From Dickeya chrysanthemi NCPPB 402 (GTDB taxonomy: Bacteria; Pseudomonadota; Gammaproteobacteria; Enterobacterales; Enterobacteriaceae): a stretch of DNA of 64,000 nucleotides. Below, piece after piece: positions 22,089 to 31,227 of the stretch. Each line of letters starts with the position of its first letter. Within the stretch, counting starts at the first letter, position 1. Position numbers and translations under genes: made by a program. The notes under the pieces were generated by a model. The model had not been told where the DNA came from, did no database searches, and saw nothing but the letters and a program-made list of their open reading frames with translations. Location: positions 2,266,599 to 2,330,598 of the forward strand of contig NZ_CM001974.1 in assembly GCF_000406105.1 (NCBI RefSeq), read 5' to 3'.

Positions 22089-22949
22089 TTACAACGACGC
22101 CAGCGCAGCGCGAATGACGTCGCCATACGGCGTGGTCGGGCGGCCCAGCAATGCCGACAACGCATTCTTGTTATCAAACAGCCCGCCTTTTTCCGCAGCG
22201 GCGTCGGAATCCGCCAGCATATCGGCCAGGCCGCCCGGCAGACCGGCGCCTTTCAGCGCGTTAGCGAAATCGGCTTCCGACAGGTTGACATACTGCACCG
22301 GCTTGCCGCTCTGCTGCGCAACTTCGGCGGTAAATTCCGCCAGCGTATAGCTGTGATCACCGGCCAACTCATACACCTTTCCTGCCTGATCATGCAGTTG
22401 CAGCACGATGGCCGCCGCTTGTGCATAGTCGCTACGCGCCGCCGAAGCGATACGCCCCTCGCCAGCGGCGCCGATGAACGCGCCGTGCGCCAACGCAGGC
22501 GCAATGCTGGCGGCATAGTTTTCGGTATACCAGCCGTTACGCAGAATGACGTGAGGGATGCCGGAAGCCGCCAACGCCGCTTCCGTCACCAGATGTTCGG
22601 CCGCCAGCCCCAGCGGCGACGTATCCGCATGCAGCGCGCTGGTGTAGGCAATGAGGCCTACTCCCGCTTTTTTGGCCGCGTCGATCACCGCACGGTGCTG
22701 AGCATCACGTTTACCGACTTCACTTGATGAAATCAGCAACAGTTTGTCTACCCCTCTCAGCGCATTAACCAGTGTTTCGGGTCTGTCGTAATCGCCGTAG
22801 CGAACATGAACCCCTTGCGCCGCCAGCGTACTGGCTTTAGCCGGATCACGAACCACCGCAACGATCTGCTCTGTCGGTACTGACTTTGTCAGTGCATCAA
22901 TGACCAAACGGCCCAGTTGGCCCGTTGCTCCTGTAATCGCAAACATCAT
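22089..22949 (-). CDS. qorB: NAD(P)H:quinone oxidoreductase, NmrA/QorB (YtfG) type
   Basis: A 286-residue Rossmann-fold protein of the atypical short-chain dehydrogenase/NmrA group. GATGQLGRLVIDAL at residues 7-20 is the NADP-binding loop. It continues VAVVRDPAKASTLAAQGV, GDYDRPETLVNALRGVDKLL and VILRNGWYTENY, all as in E. coli QorB (286 residues). It reduces quinones with NADPH. E. coli qorB is divergent from the HxlR-type regulator ytfH. Here no such gene is present in the 421 bp upstream gap, although a palindrome suited to an HxlR dimer remains. Confidence 0.88.
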   Translation of the reverse strand: MMFAITGATGQLGRLVIDALTKSVPTEQIVAVVRDPAKASTLAAQGVHVRYGDYDRPETLVNALRGVDKLLLISSSEVGKRDAQHRAVIDAAKKAGVGLIAYTSALHADTSPLGLAAEHLVTEAALAASGIPHVILRNGWYTENYAASIAPALAHGAFIGAAGEGRIASAARSDYAQAAAIVLQLHDQAGKVYELAGDHSYTLAEFTAEVAQQSGKPVQYVNLSEADFANALKGAGLPGGLADMLADSDAAAEKGGLFDNKNALSALLGRPTTPYGDVIRAALASL

Positions 22950-23079
22950 GTACTCCTATAATCAACACATTCCACGTAAATCAACATATTCCACGTCGCT
23001 CCAACCCGAATATTCCAATGCCGTTATCGGGTTGAGGCCCACATCCACAGCATAGAGTTTAAGCTCACTTTTAGTAAGT

Positions 23080-23097
23080 ACTAACAAAAATGTTAGT
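23080..23097. promoter_or_regulatory. Candidate operator upstream of qorB
   Basis: Perfect inverted repeat ACTAACA-N4-TGTTAGT, 130 bp before the qorB start, in the gap 22950-23370. It is a good shape for a winged-helix dimer of the HxlR (YtfH) type, which often controls qorB from the adjacent locus. The regulator gene is not in this window. The gap also contains a GC-rich hairpin (CACGCCG/CGGCGTG, about 23129-23155), but no gene. Confidence 0.45.
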
Positions 23098-23370
23098 GTG
23101 AAATAAAATGCAGGAATCATCACAGAATACACGCCGCCGGCTTCCCGCCGGCGTGTTGCCGGGTAACCTGTGAGACGAGCGCTCTGTCGGTTTTTTAGTT
23201 TCAGTCACATCGCACTTATGCGATATTGCTTTTTCAGCGGACTGATGACGCAAATATTTGTCATATTTGTCACTTTTTTACGTATTTGATTCGTGACCAT
23301 CAGAATTATAATCGCAGATAGTGAACACGATTTTCTGTCTTGACGGTTTATCAAAAAGGGTCTCTTTGGC

Positions 23371-24699
23371 GTGGCAAAATTATTTTTACGCAGTGGAAAT
23401 TTAGACGATTTTCTTGCGTTGGGAGAAAACGGTCAGCCCGTTTATACCTCGGCGCTACAATTACGGGAAACGCTGCGTCTTCGCAAACAACAGCCTATTG
23501 CTGACTGTCTGGCCATTCCCCAACCTAACGAGGATGGCGATCACATCGACTGGTATTCCCCTTTTTCCGGTAAAATCACCTCCTGGATGGCGGCCAGCGA
23601 CGAGCAACGCGAGCAGGCGTTGACGATACTGGAGCAGTATCTCAACACCGTCGACGCTATCAGTGAACGGGCGCGGCAATCCGACAAACCGGCGCAAAAA
23701 CTCTTCGGGGTATTGTTATCGAAAGCCTTTCAGTTTCCGGGTTCCAATCACGTCTACCTGGTAGACGATAAACCGGTTATCACCTTCTGGGGGTTTGTCA
23801 GCCTGGGGAAAAAATCCCGCACTGACGTGCTGGAATGCCTGCGCCCGGTTGAACCGGTCGAGATTCCAGAACCGGTTCCGGAACCGCTGCCGGAAGTGAC
23901 CACGCAGGTTGCCGATCCTGAACCGGAACAACCGCTGCTGCCGGCTGAGCCGGAACCCGTTGTGGTTGCGGTGGCCGAACCGGCTTCTCCGCCGCAAGCC
24001 GCGCCATCGCCACGCCGGGTTTGGACCAGTATTTGGTTGTGGGCACCGGGCGCGGCGCTGCTGGCGACGTTGGCATTCCAGATCCGCGGTTGCGTTTCTC
24101 ACCCTGACAATAGCGCGCCGGCGGCGGTAACCGCCATGAAACCGGAAAAACGCGTGCTGAGCGCCACACCACCGGCGGATCCCGTCATTCAGCCGAATCT
24201 GCCGTTAAACGTCGCGACGTTGTTGCCGCAGCCGATCAACGCCGAATCGCAGAAAAAAGCCGAAGAAAAAGCGCCAGAAGCCCCTGCTATCGTCGAAATC
24301 GCCGCTGCGCCAAAAGGCGCGCTGGTGATGCCTGCCGACGCGGTGAAAATCGGCTCCATCCGTTTCCTCGACGGCAACTGGCAAGCGACTGTCTCGGTGA
24401 AAAATCCTCTGACCGGCAAGCCGCCGGTTCTCCGTTACCAGATCAAAGACGGCAAAGGCCGGGTGCATTTTACCTATGGCGAAAAAGTCACCTGCCAGGC
24501 CGAGGTAGAGGCCGGGCTGCATCAGTCCGGTAATCTGGTGATCAACAGCCGCTATCGTGCGCGCTGCAGCGATGGTTCCCGCTATCCGATGCCGGAAATC
24601 GTCTGTACCCGACAGGAAGCAAGCGAAGCCGCTGAATGTAAAGGCCGCTATGATGCCGATACTTTGCTACCGGTGACGATTAAGCGTGAGAGCAAATAA
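23371..24699 (+). CDS. srfA: SrfA family protein, membrane-anchored
   Basis: A 442-residue protein starting with GTG. The N-terminal soluble domain (about 1-150) includes KITSWMAASDEQREQALTIL and VYLVDDKPVITFWGFVSLG. A Pro/Glu/Val-rich linker follows (about 153-215, repeated EPxPEP units), then a single hydrophobic helix (SIWLWAPGAALLATLAFQI, about 217-235), then an Ala/Pro-rich and finally cysteine-containing C-terminal domain expected in the periplasm. The family is named after an SsrB-regulated factor in Salmonella; its biochemical role is not established. It is first of three tightly packed genes, with two bases between its stop and srfB. The arrangement suggests that SrfA tethers the nucleotide-binding partners SrfB and SrfC to the inner membrane (inference). 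Confidence 0.88.
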   Translation: MAKLFLRSGNLDDFLALGENGQPVYTSALQLRETLRLRKQQPIADCLAIPQPNEDGDHIDWYSPFSGKITSWMAASDEQREQALTILEQYLNTVDAISERARQSDKPAQKLFGVLLSKAFQFPGSNHVYLVDDKPVITFWGFVSLGKKSRTDVLECLRPVEPVEIPEPVPEPLPEVTTQVADPEPEQPLLPAEPEPVVVAVAEPASPPQAAPSPRRVWTSIWLWAPGAALLATLAFQIRGCVSHPDNSAPAAVTAMKPEKRVLSATPPADPVIQPNLPLNVATLLPQPINAESQKKAEEKAPEAPAIVEIAAAPKGALVMPADAVKIGSIRFLDGNWQATVSVKNPLTGKPPVLRYQIKDGKGRVHFTYGEKVTCQAEVEAGLHQSGNLVINSRYRARCSDGSRYPMPEIVCTRQEASEAAECKGRYDADTLLPVTIKRESK

Positions 24700-24701
24700 C
24701 C

Positions 24702-27692
24702 ATGCTGGCAACCCTGACTGACTATAAACAACACATTACGCTGATTCAGAATAGCGGCATTCAGTTTCTTGATTTTGCACTGAAGCTCACGCCGGCGCGC
24801 TCAGGCTTCGCCAATCGTTTCGTGCGCAAAAGCGCCAACGGGCCGCTACTGCGACTGACGTATAACGACCACAGCGGAAAATACACATTGCCGAGTGCGG
24901 TACAGGTGCTGCCGGAAGCGGTTAACCCGGAGTCCAGCTACACGCTGGAGCAGTCGCTACGCCTGCTCAGCAACGTATGGCTGCCGCTACCGTTCTTCCG
25001 CTTTAACCCACCGCGCACTTTCATGGGCGGCCCGAACAACTGGGCGCGGATACAGGTGCTGGAACTGGGCGAGCCCGACGATGACGGCAACACCCACCGC
25101 CTTTGTCTGGCGTTCGATACCCGCGTGTATCCGGAAAGTCATGATCTGGAAGCGCTGGCCCCCAGCGAAAACGACATCAACGCCGGGCGGCTGTTCACAT
25201 TGGCCTACCACAGCGAAGAACTGGACGATTTTCTCGACCAGACCTGGGTGGACGGCTGGCTGCGCGAAGCCTTTTCTCAGCAAGCGCTTGCGGTAGAAAA
25301 CCGTAAACCTCGCGACATCCGCCAGAATCTGCGTGAGTTCGAATATCAGGCGCATTATCTGAATCTGCTGGATATTATGGCGACGCTGCTGAATGTGCCG
25401 GAAATCCGTATCACCAGCAGTACCTTGAAAGAACCGGCCATTAATGTCGATCTGATCCTTGATGTCGGTAACTCCCATACCGCCGGGATTCTGGTGGAGG
25501 ATCACACCGACGAAAGCAATGGCCTGCGGCAAACCTACGAGTTGCAGATCCGCGATTTAAGTCAGCCGCATTATTTGTACAATGAACTGTTCGACAGCCG
25601 GGTGGAATTCGCGCAGGCGCGTTTTGGCAAGCAGAATTTCTCCTTTGAAAGCGGGCGTGACGATGCCTTTATCTGGCCGTCGATGACCCGTGTCGGACGC
25701 GAGGCCAGCCGTCTGGCGTTGCAGCGTCAGGGAACGGAGGGCTCCAGCGGTATTTCCAGCCCGCGTCGTTATTTGTGGGACGAAGAGCCCTATGTGCCGG
25801 GTTGGCGTTTCAGCCAAACTACCAGCCCGCGGCAACAGGAACCGCTGGCAACCGCCTTGCCGTTGACCATGCTGGTGAACGATGAAGGACAACCGCTGTT
25901 CAGCCTGCCGCTGGACGAACGTCTGCCGGTATTCGACCCGCACTACAGCCGTAGTTCCGTGATGACGTTCATGCTCTCCGAGCTGCTGGCGCAGGCGCTG
26001 ATGCAGATGAACAGCGCCGCCCAGCGCCTGAAAATGATCCATGCCAACGCGCCGCGTCAATTGCGCAATATCATTCTGACCCTGCCGTCGGCCATGCCCA
26101 AACCGGAACGCGAGATTTTCCGGCGCCGGATGATCGAAGCGATCGGTCTGGTATGGAAAGCCATGGGCTGGCACCCGGCCGATGAGGACTTCCTGACGGA
26201 AGAAGGCCAGCGCAACAGCAGCGTGCCGGTGCCGGACGTTCAGATGGAGTGGGATGAGGCCACTTGCGGGCAAATGGTGTACCTCTACAACGAAGCGCAG
26301 GTGAATTTCGGCGGCAGAGCGGAGGCGTTCTTCGCCAGCATGGCTCGCCCGGATAAGGAACTGGCGGATGACGAACAGCCAGGAAAAACCTTGCGTATCG
26401 CCTCGATTGATATCGGCGGCGGCACCACTGATCTGGCGATTACCCAATACTGGCTGGATGATGGCGTCGGTAGCAACGTCAAAATCATCCCCCGGCTGCT
26501 GTTTCGTGAAGGATTTAAAGTCGCTGGCGACGACATTTTACTGGATGTGATCCAGTTGTATGTGCTGCCGGCCTTACAGGCTGCGTTGAAAAAAGTCGGC
26601 GTTGTCAGCCCGGATGGCCTGATGACCCGCTTGTTCGGCAGTGAAGGCCGCATGGACGGTCAACTGACGTTGCGCCAGCAGGTCACGCTGCAGATGTTCA
26701 TTCCTATCGGTCAGGCGATTCTGGAAGCCTATGAACGGTTCGATCCGCTCGATCTGAATGCGGAAATCGACACCACGTTCGGTGAAATGCTGCCGCAAAC
26801 GCCGACGCGCAAGGTACTGGAGTACATCAATAACGAAATCCAGCGGGAACTGCCGGATGAAGAAACGCCGTTCGACATCCTGCACGTGCCGTTGATCCTG
26901 CGTCTTGGCAAACTACACGGTGAATTTCTGGCGAATCGCATGAGTATTACCCAACATCTGCGCTTGATGTCGGAAGTGGTCTCGTTGTATGCCTGCGACG
27001 TGTTGTTGCTCACCGGTCGGCCGTCTCGCTTCCCGGGCATTCAGGCGTTGTTCCGCCATCTGCAACCCTTGCCGATCAACCGCATGATGTCGCTGGATGG
27101 GTATCACACCAGCGACTGGTATCCGTTCAACAAACGCGGCCGAATTGAAAACCCGAAATCCACGGCCGCGGTGGGAGCGATGCTATGTCTGTTGGCGCTG
27201 GATCTACGCCTGCCGGGTTTCTACTTCAAAGCCGGAGATTTCGAACCCTACTCCACCGTGCGTTATCTTGGCATGTTGGACAGTACCAACACGCTCACTA
27301 CCGATAATGTCTACTATAACGACATCGATCTGGATGATGCCGATTTCACACTGGACGAACAGGCGGGTTTTGAAGTGCGCGGTTCGCTGTGCCTCGGTTT
27401 CCGCCAGTTAGACAACGAACGCTGGCCCGCCTCGCCGCTCTACTCGTTATCGATAGTCGACCCGGAACTGGCCCGCAAAGTGGCCGGCGACAGCGTACTG
27501 CATGTGCGCCTGAAAGTGGTGCCGGGCGACGACAATCTCACGCCGGAGCGTTTTGAAATAGCTCACGCGGTGTTGGGGTCAGGGCACACCATTTCACCGC
27601 ATCAATTGAGGTTAAAACTGAATACCTTGTCCAGCACGGTTTCCGGCATGGCACATTACTGGATCGATAGCGGGAGCGTCTTTAAGAAATGA
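24702..27692 (+). CDS. srfB: SrfB family protein with actin/Hsp70-like ATPase motifs
   Basis: A 996-residue cytoplasmic protein. Two phosphate-binding loops of the actin/Hsp70/ParM fold are visible: LDVGNSHTAGILVE near residue 250 and IDIGGGTTDLAITQYW near residue 567, the second an almost perfect phosphate-2 motif. A later glycine-containing segment LLLTGRPSRFPGIQALF (about 768) fits the adenosine site. The N-terminal 240 residues have no recognised domain. This protein is far larger than ordinary actin-like ATPases and has long insertions. It is annotated in enterobacteria as virulence factor SrfB; the ATPase role is inferred from motifs. Its stop overlaps the srfC start by four bases (ATGA), which implies coupled translation. 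Confidence 0.9.
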   Translation: MLATLTDYKQHITLIQNSGIQFLDFALKLTPARSGFANRFVRKSANGPLLRLTYNDHSGKYTLPSAVQVLPEAVNPESSYTLEQSLRLLSNVWLPLPFFRFNPPRTFMGGPNNWARIQVLELGEPDDDGNTHRLCLAFDTRVYPESHDLEALAPSENDINAGRLFTLAYHSEELDDFLDQTWVDGWLREAFSQQALAVENRKPRDIRQNLREFEYQAHYLNLLDIMATLLNVPEIRITSSTLKEPAINVDLILDVGNSHTAGILVEDHTDESNGLRQTYELQIRDLSQPHYLYNELFDSRVEFAQARFGKQNFSFESGRDDAFIWPSMTRVGREASRLALQRQGTEGSSGISSPRRYLWDEEPYVPGWRFSQTTSPRQQEPLATALPLTMLVNDEGQPLFSLPLDERLPVFDPHYSRSSVMTFMLSELLAQALMQMNSAAQRLKMIHANAPRQLRNIILTLPSAMPKPEREIFRRRMIEAIGLVWKAMGWHPADEDFLTEEGQRNSSVPVPDVQMEWDEATCGQMVYLYNEAQVNFGGRAEAFFASMARPDKELADDEQPGKTLRIASIDIGGGTTDLAITQYWLDDGVGSNVKIIPRLLFREGFKVAGDDILLDVIQLYVLPALQAALKKVGVVSPDGLMTRLFGSEGRMDGQLTLRQQVTLQMFIPIGQAILEAYERFDPLDLNAEIDTTFGEMLPQTPTRKVLEYINNEIQRELPDEETPFDILHVPLILRLGKLHGEFLANRMSITQHLRLMSEVVSLYACDVLLLTGRPSRFPGIQALFRHLQPLPINRMMSLDGYHTSDWYPFNKRGRIENPKSTAAVGAMLCLLALDLRLPGFYFKAGDFEPYSTVRYLGMLDSTNTLTTDNVYYNDIDLDDADFTLDEQAGFEVRGSLCLGFRQLDNERWPASPLYSLSIVDPELARKVAGDSVLHVRLKVVPGDDNLTPERFEIAHAVLGSGHTISPHQLRLKLNTLSSTVSGMAHYWIDSGSVFKK

Positions 27693-30208
27693 AAGCATTA
27701 ACGCCCAAACAGTTGTCGAGCCGTCTCAGCCGTCAGTTGCAATCTGTTTCACAAGGTGTGGATCAGGCGATCGCCTGGATAGAAGAAACCCGGCGTAATG
27801 TTCCCCGTTTAGATATGGAAGCCGACAGGCTGATCATTAAGTTGCGGCGTTGCCGCAATAAAGCGCGCGGGTTGTCTGAATCATCGCTCAAAGAGATTGC
27901 CATGGGCATGTTCGGACTGGCTCAGGGAGGAAAAACCTATTTGCTGACCTCGTTGGCCGGGGGAGAAAACGGGCGAATCGAAACCTCTATCGGCGGCGTA
28001 ACGCTGGATTACCAGAAAAACATCAATCCGGATAACCAGCAACCGGCCTTCGTCACTCGCTTTACCCGGCAGGTCGAAGGCAAAAGCACCCCGAATCCGG
28101 TACAGCTCCAGTTGCTGAACGAGGCCGATATTGCCCGCATTATCGCTTACGCCTTCATTCTTGATACGGATCAGAGTAACGCGCCGGAACTCGATGAGCA
28201 GCATATTGCCGACCACCTGAAAACCCTGTCGCTACACCGCCAGCAAGAACACGTCTCCGGGCTGACCAGCGATGATGTAGTGGCGCTGTGGGATTATTTG
28301 ATGCGCCATGATGCGCGGCGGCAAAAACCGCTGGAGCGCAAGTTTTGGCCGTTGGCGGTCGAGCTGGCGCCCTACCTCGGCATCGACGATCGCGCCGCCC
28401 TGTTCTCGGTGTTATGGGGTGAGCAGGCGGAATATACATCGCTCTACCGCCACTTTTCCCACACACTGGAGCAGTTGTCCGGCGCCCGCAAGGTGTTGGC
28501 GCCGATCAGCCTGCTGGTGGATGAATCACTGCAACCCGACAGCGGTATTTTCAATGCCGGACAATTCGACAGGCTCAACAGCCCTTCCGATCTCAGCGTG
28601 CAGGTACGCCCTATCGTAAACGGCCGGGCCGCCAGAGGCGTGGAACTGTCGCTGGCCGAACTGATTATGCTGGCAGCGGAAGTGCAAATTCCGCTGTTAT
28701 CTCCGCCGAAGGAAACACTCTTCGGGCAGGTCGATCTGCTTGATTTTCCGGGGTTCAGTCTACAGGACGACGCCGAACCCGAGTCGGATGACGATAACCC
28801 GGACCGGTTGTTGCGGCACAAACCCCACCCGTTATCCCGTGCATTACTGCGTGCCAAACGCGCCTATCTGCTGGAGCGTTATACCGACGATCAGGAAATG
28901 AATCTGCTGATGGTCTGTACCGCCGCGGCCTGCAAAGCCGACGTACGCCATGTCGGCCGGGCATTGGATTTCTGGGTGCGCCACACTCAGGGTGAAAACC
29001 CGCAGATCCGCAGTCGCCGCAAACCCGGCCTGATCTGGGCGGTCACGCGCCATGACCGGCGTTTTACCCACGGCCATAACAACGACGAAGCGGTGCAGCG
29101 TTATGTCGGCAATCCCGGCGATGCCTGGGGCACCATGCTGGCGATGGACAAACGCGGCATCAACCGGATGGCCGCCTGGCTCGATGCTGAAGTGCGCCGC
29201 GAAGTGAAACTGGGCCGTATCAACGAGCAGTTAAGCGAATTACAGCGCGAACTGTCCGATAATTTGCTCGCCAGTTGGTATCAACCTGCCGGTGCCGACG
29301 ATCCGGCGCACAAGCAGCATATTGCCGAATCGATGCTGAAAGCATTGCAAACCCGTACCGGGGTGCACGGCGAATTGCTCGAGCGGCTGTTGCCTTCTCG
29401 CGAGGAGTTGCGCCGCCTGTATTTACAGCAACAGGAGCAGCAACCGCCGCGCAACTTTGCGTCCTATCAGGAGACGCTGGATACGGCGGTGCCGCTGGTC
29501 AGTTACGAGCCGTTCGGCGTAGGTCTGGATATCGATCTGTTCAGCGATGAGGAGCCGGTAGAAAGCGAAGATAAAGAAGCCAAAGAAACACTGGTCATTC
29601 CCGCGCACGCCGACGAAGAGCCAGCAGACAGCCGCAGCTATGAGGCGGAGTTTGCCCGTAATCTGTACCGTTATTGGATTAACCACCTGCGCAATCTGCC
29701 GGAAAACATCGCCATCATCGAACTGTTGGGCATCAACCGCCCTACCATCGAAATGTTGGTGGAGGAACTGATCACAGCCAGCGTTCGCTTGAAGATCGAC
29801 GACGAACTGCAAACCATGCTGGTGGATTCCGGGCAGCTAGGGATCAACCGGGAGAGCAAAGCGGACAGGCAGGTATCGCGCGCGCTTAATGTCCTCGGCG
29901 ATTTCGTCGCCTGGCTGGGGTTCCAGCAGGTGCCGGAAGCGCAACGCCCGGACAGCCGCGTGAACAAAGGCAACAAGATCTTTGCCAAACCGGAAAAGCA
30001 GGTGGCCAACTTTGGTTCATCCCGTCGCTTGACCAAGCTCTCGGCAACGCCGGTCAATAATACGGCGTATTACATCTATGACTGGCTAATCGGCCTTAAT
30101 GAGATGATTATCCAGAACGCCGGTTACGCCGCCGGTCGTGATATCAAACCTAAACAACGTGAACGTCTGGGAACCATCCTCAACGTGATCAAACCGGCCG
30201 AAGGTTAA
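27689..30208 (+). CDS. srfC: SrfC family protein, dynamin/GTPase-like
   Basis: An 839-residue protein. GLAQGGKTYLLTSL at residues 75-88 is a P-loop (GxxxxGKT). VDLLDFPGFSLQDD near 350 supplies a DxxG switch motif, and AVTRHDRRF near 451 resembles the TxxD guanine-recognition motif of dynamins. A long insertion separates the P-loop and the DxxG, and the C-terminal half is helical and charged, as in membrane-remodelling GTPases. An acidic segment (DEEPVESEDKEAKE) sits near residue 620. In the databases it is called virulence factor SrfC. SrfABC of Xenorhabdus has been reported as a toxin for animal cells, but no secretion signal is visible here. Last gene of the operon. Confidence 0.88.
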   Translation: MKALTPKQLSSRLSRQLQSVSQGVDQAIAWIEETRRNVPRLDMEADRLIIKLRRCRNKARGLSESSLKEIAMGMFGLAQGGKTYLLTSLAGGENGRIETSIGGVTLDYQKNINPDNQQPAFVTRFTRQVEGKSTPNPVQLQLLNEADIARIIAYAFILDTDQSNAPELDEQHIADHLKTLSLHRQQEHVSGLTSDDVVALWDYLMRHDARRQKPLERKFWPLAVELAPYLGIDDRAALFSVLWGEQAEYTSLYRHFSHTLEQLSGARKVLAPISLLVDESLQPDSGIFNAGQFDRLNSPSDLSVQVRPIVNGRAARGVELSLAELIMLAAEVQIPLLSPPKETLFGQVDLLDFPGFSLQDDAEPESDDDNPDRLLRHKPHPLSRALLRAKRAYLLERYTDDQEMNLLMVCTAAACKADVRHVGRALDFWVRHTQGENPQIRSRRKPGLIWAVTRHDRRFTHGHNNDEAVQRYVGNPGDAWGTMLAMDKRGINRMAAWLDAEVRREVKLGRINEQLSELQRELSDNLLASWYQPAGADDPAHKQHIAESMLKALQTRTGVHGELLERLLPSREELRRLYLQQQEQQPPRNFASYQETLDTAVPLVSYEPFGVGLDIDLFSDEEPVESEDKEAKETLVIPAHADEEPADSRSYEAEFARNLYRYWINHLRNLPENIAIIELLGINRPTIEMLVEELITASVRLKIDDELQTMLVDSGQLGINRESKADRQVSRALNVLGDFVAWLGFQQVPEAQRPDSRVNKGNKIFAKPEKQVANFGSSRRLTKLSATPVNNTAYYIYDWLIGLNEMIIQNAGYAAGRDIKPKQRERLGTILNVIKPAEG

Positions 30209-30215
30209 CGATACA

Positions 30216-30236
30216 GGTGGAGCGTAACGCTCCGCC
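30216..30236 (+). terminator. Hairpin after srfC
   Basis: Stem GGTGGAGCG/CGCTCCGCC with a TAA loop starting eight bases beyond the srfC stop. There is no strong T-run directly behind it, but it is the only strong hairpin between srfC and the next gene. Confidence 0.6.
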
Positions 30237-30768
30237 TTCCGCGTTTTTCGGCATAAAAGTTTACACAATCAAATAATTATGTTGACTTCTTCGTTATTCC
30301 CTTCATCAAAATCATGTTAGAAATCAGGCTGGTCTTGCAAAAATGCAGCGCTCACGTCATAGTTTTAGACGGGGTGTGTACTGTTGTACCCGTTATTATT
30401 CTTTTCATGTTTTTTCATTAATTCAATTCGCCCGGTTTAAAGCAACGTTTGGTAGTTAAAAAAGGAACACAGGCCACCCCGGTCTTTTTCCACCACCTTG
30501 ATGCCGCTCTGTTTTTCCGTCAAAGAAAACAGGCTGGCACCTCTTCCAGGGATATCAGCAGCCGTTTTATCGATTGGTATGTTTCGAACGCACCGACTAC
30601 GCGCATTCGTACACCAACTGCTGATGATATCGCTTTACCGGCCAGCACCGCCGTAAAACGATGAATAGATACCCTAAATCATGGTTCTCCCGTTCCACGA
30701 CGCCAGATACCCGGATCAGACGCGTGGTTTTCTCTTAGCGGTTCACGACATGGCACAGGTAACGCATC
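30237..30768. other. Gap before the oxidoreductase cluster
   Basis: A 530 bp region with AT-rich left half and GC-richer right half. Short frames at 30449-30664 and elsewhere lack ribosome-binding sites and have no recognisable sequence. It must contain the promoter for the three-gene oxidoreductase cluster that follows. It could hold the remnant of an older gene, but I cannot identify one. Confidence 0.4.
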
Positions 30769-31227
30769 ATGAGTAACAGTAGTGAATCCGATGGCGCATT
30801 CGACGACTTTCTGACGCTTTCCGCCCTGCTCACCGGTTTCAGTCGATTTGAATTGACCGGAACCGGGCTGGCCCATGAATACTTCGCCTGGCTGCAACAC
30901 GCCGCAGCCATACCGTTTAAACAGTTGCGGCATGATTTTTTAGCCCAACCGAATGATGAAACCATACGGCTCGACTGGTTACAAACCACGGTGCTGACAT
31001 CGCCGTCGCTTGGCCCGGTCGCCCGCAGCCTGCTGCGTTTGTGGTACACCGGGCAGTGGTTTCCCATCAGCCAGCCTCCCGACGACAACGCCGACTTTCT
31101 CAGTCACGCCGCCTGGCGCGAAGCCTTGATTTGGCAGGCTATACACGCGCATCCTCAGGCGATTAGTCAGCAGGAATTCGGCGCCTGGTCAGAACCGCCG
31201 ATGGCCGAATGGGGAACGCGCGGATGA
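30769..31227 (+). CDS. Small subunit, FAD-dependent sugar/sorbitol dehydrogenase type
   Basis: A 152-residue helical protein resembling the small subunit family that accompanies membrane FAD-dependent sorbitol/fructose/gluconate dehydrogenases: FLTLSALLTGFSRFELTGTG at the N-terminus, and SLLRLWYTGQWF in the second half with the Leu-Trp-Tyr-Thr-Gly motif usual in this family. Unlike many members it has no Tat or Sec signal. It is translationally coupled to the GMC flavoprotein gene behind it (ATGA overlap at 31224-31227), the expected partner. Such small subunits act as chaperones or structural partners for the flavoprotein. No cytochrome c subunit follows, so the electron acceptor is unknown. 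Confidence 0.75.
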   Translation: MSNSSESDGAFDDFLTLSALLTGFSRFELTGTGLAHEYFAWLQHAAAIPFKQLRHDFLAQPNDETIRLDWLQTTVLTSPSLGPVARSLLRLWYTGQWFPISQPPDDNADFLSHAAWREALIWQAIHAHPQAISQQEFGAWSEPPMAEWGTRG

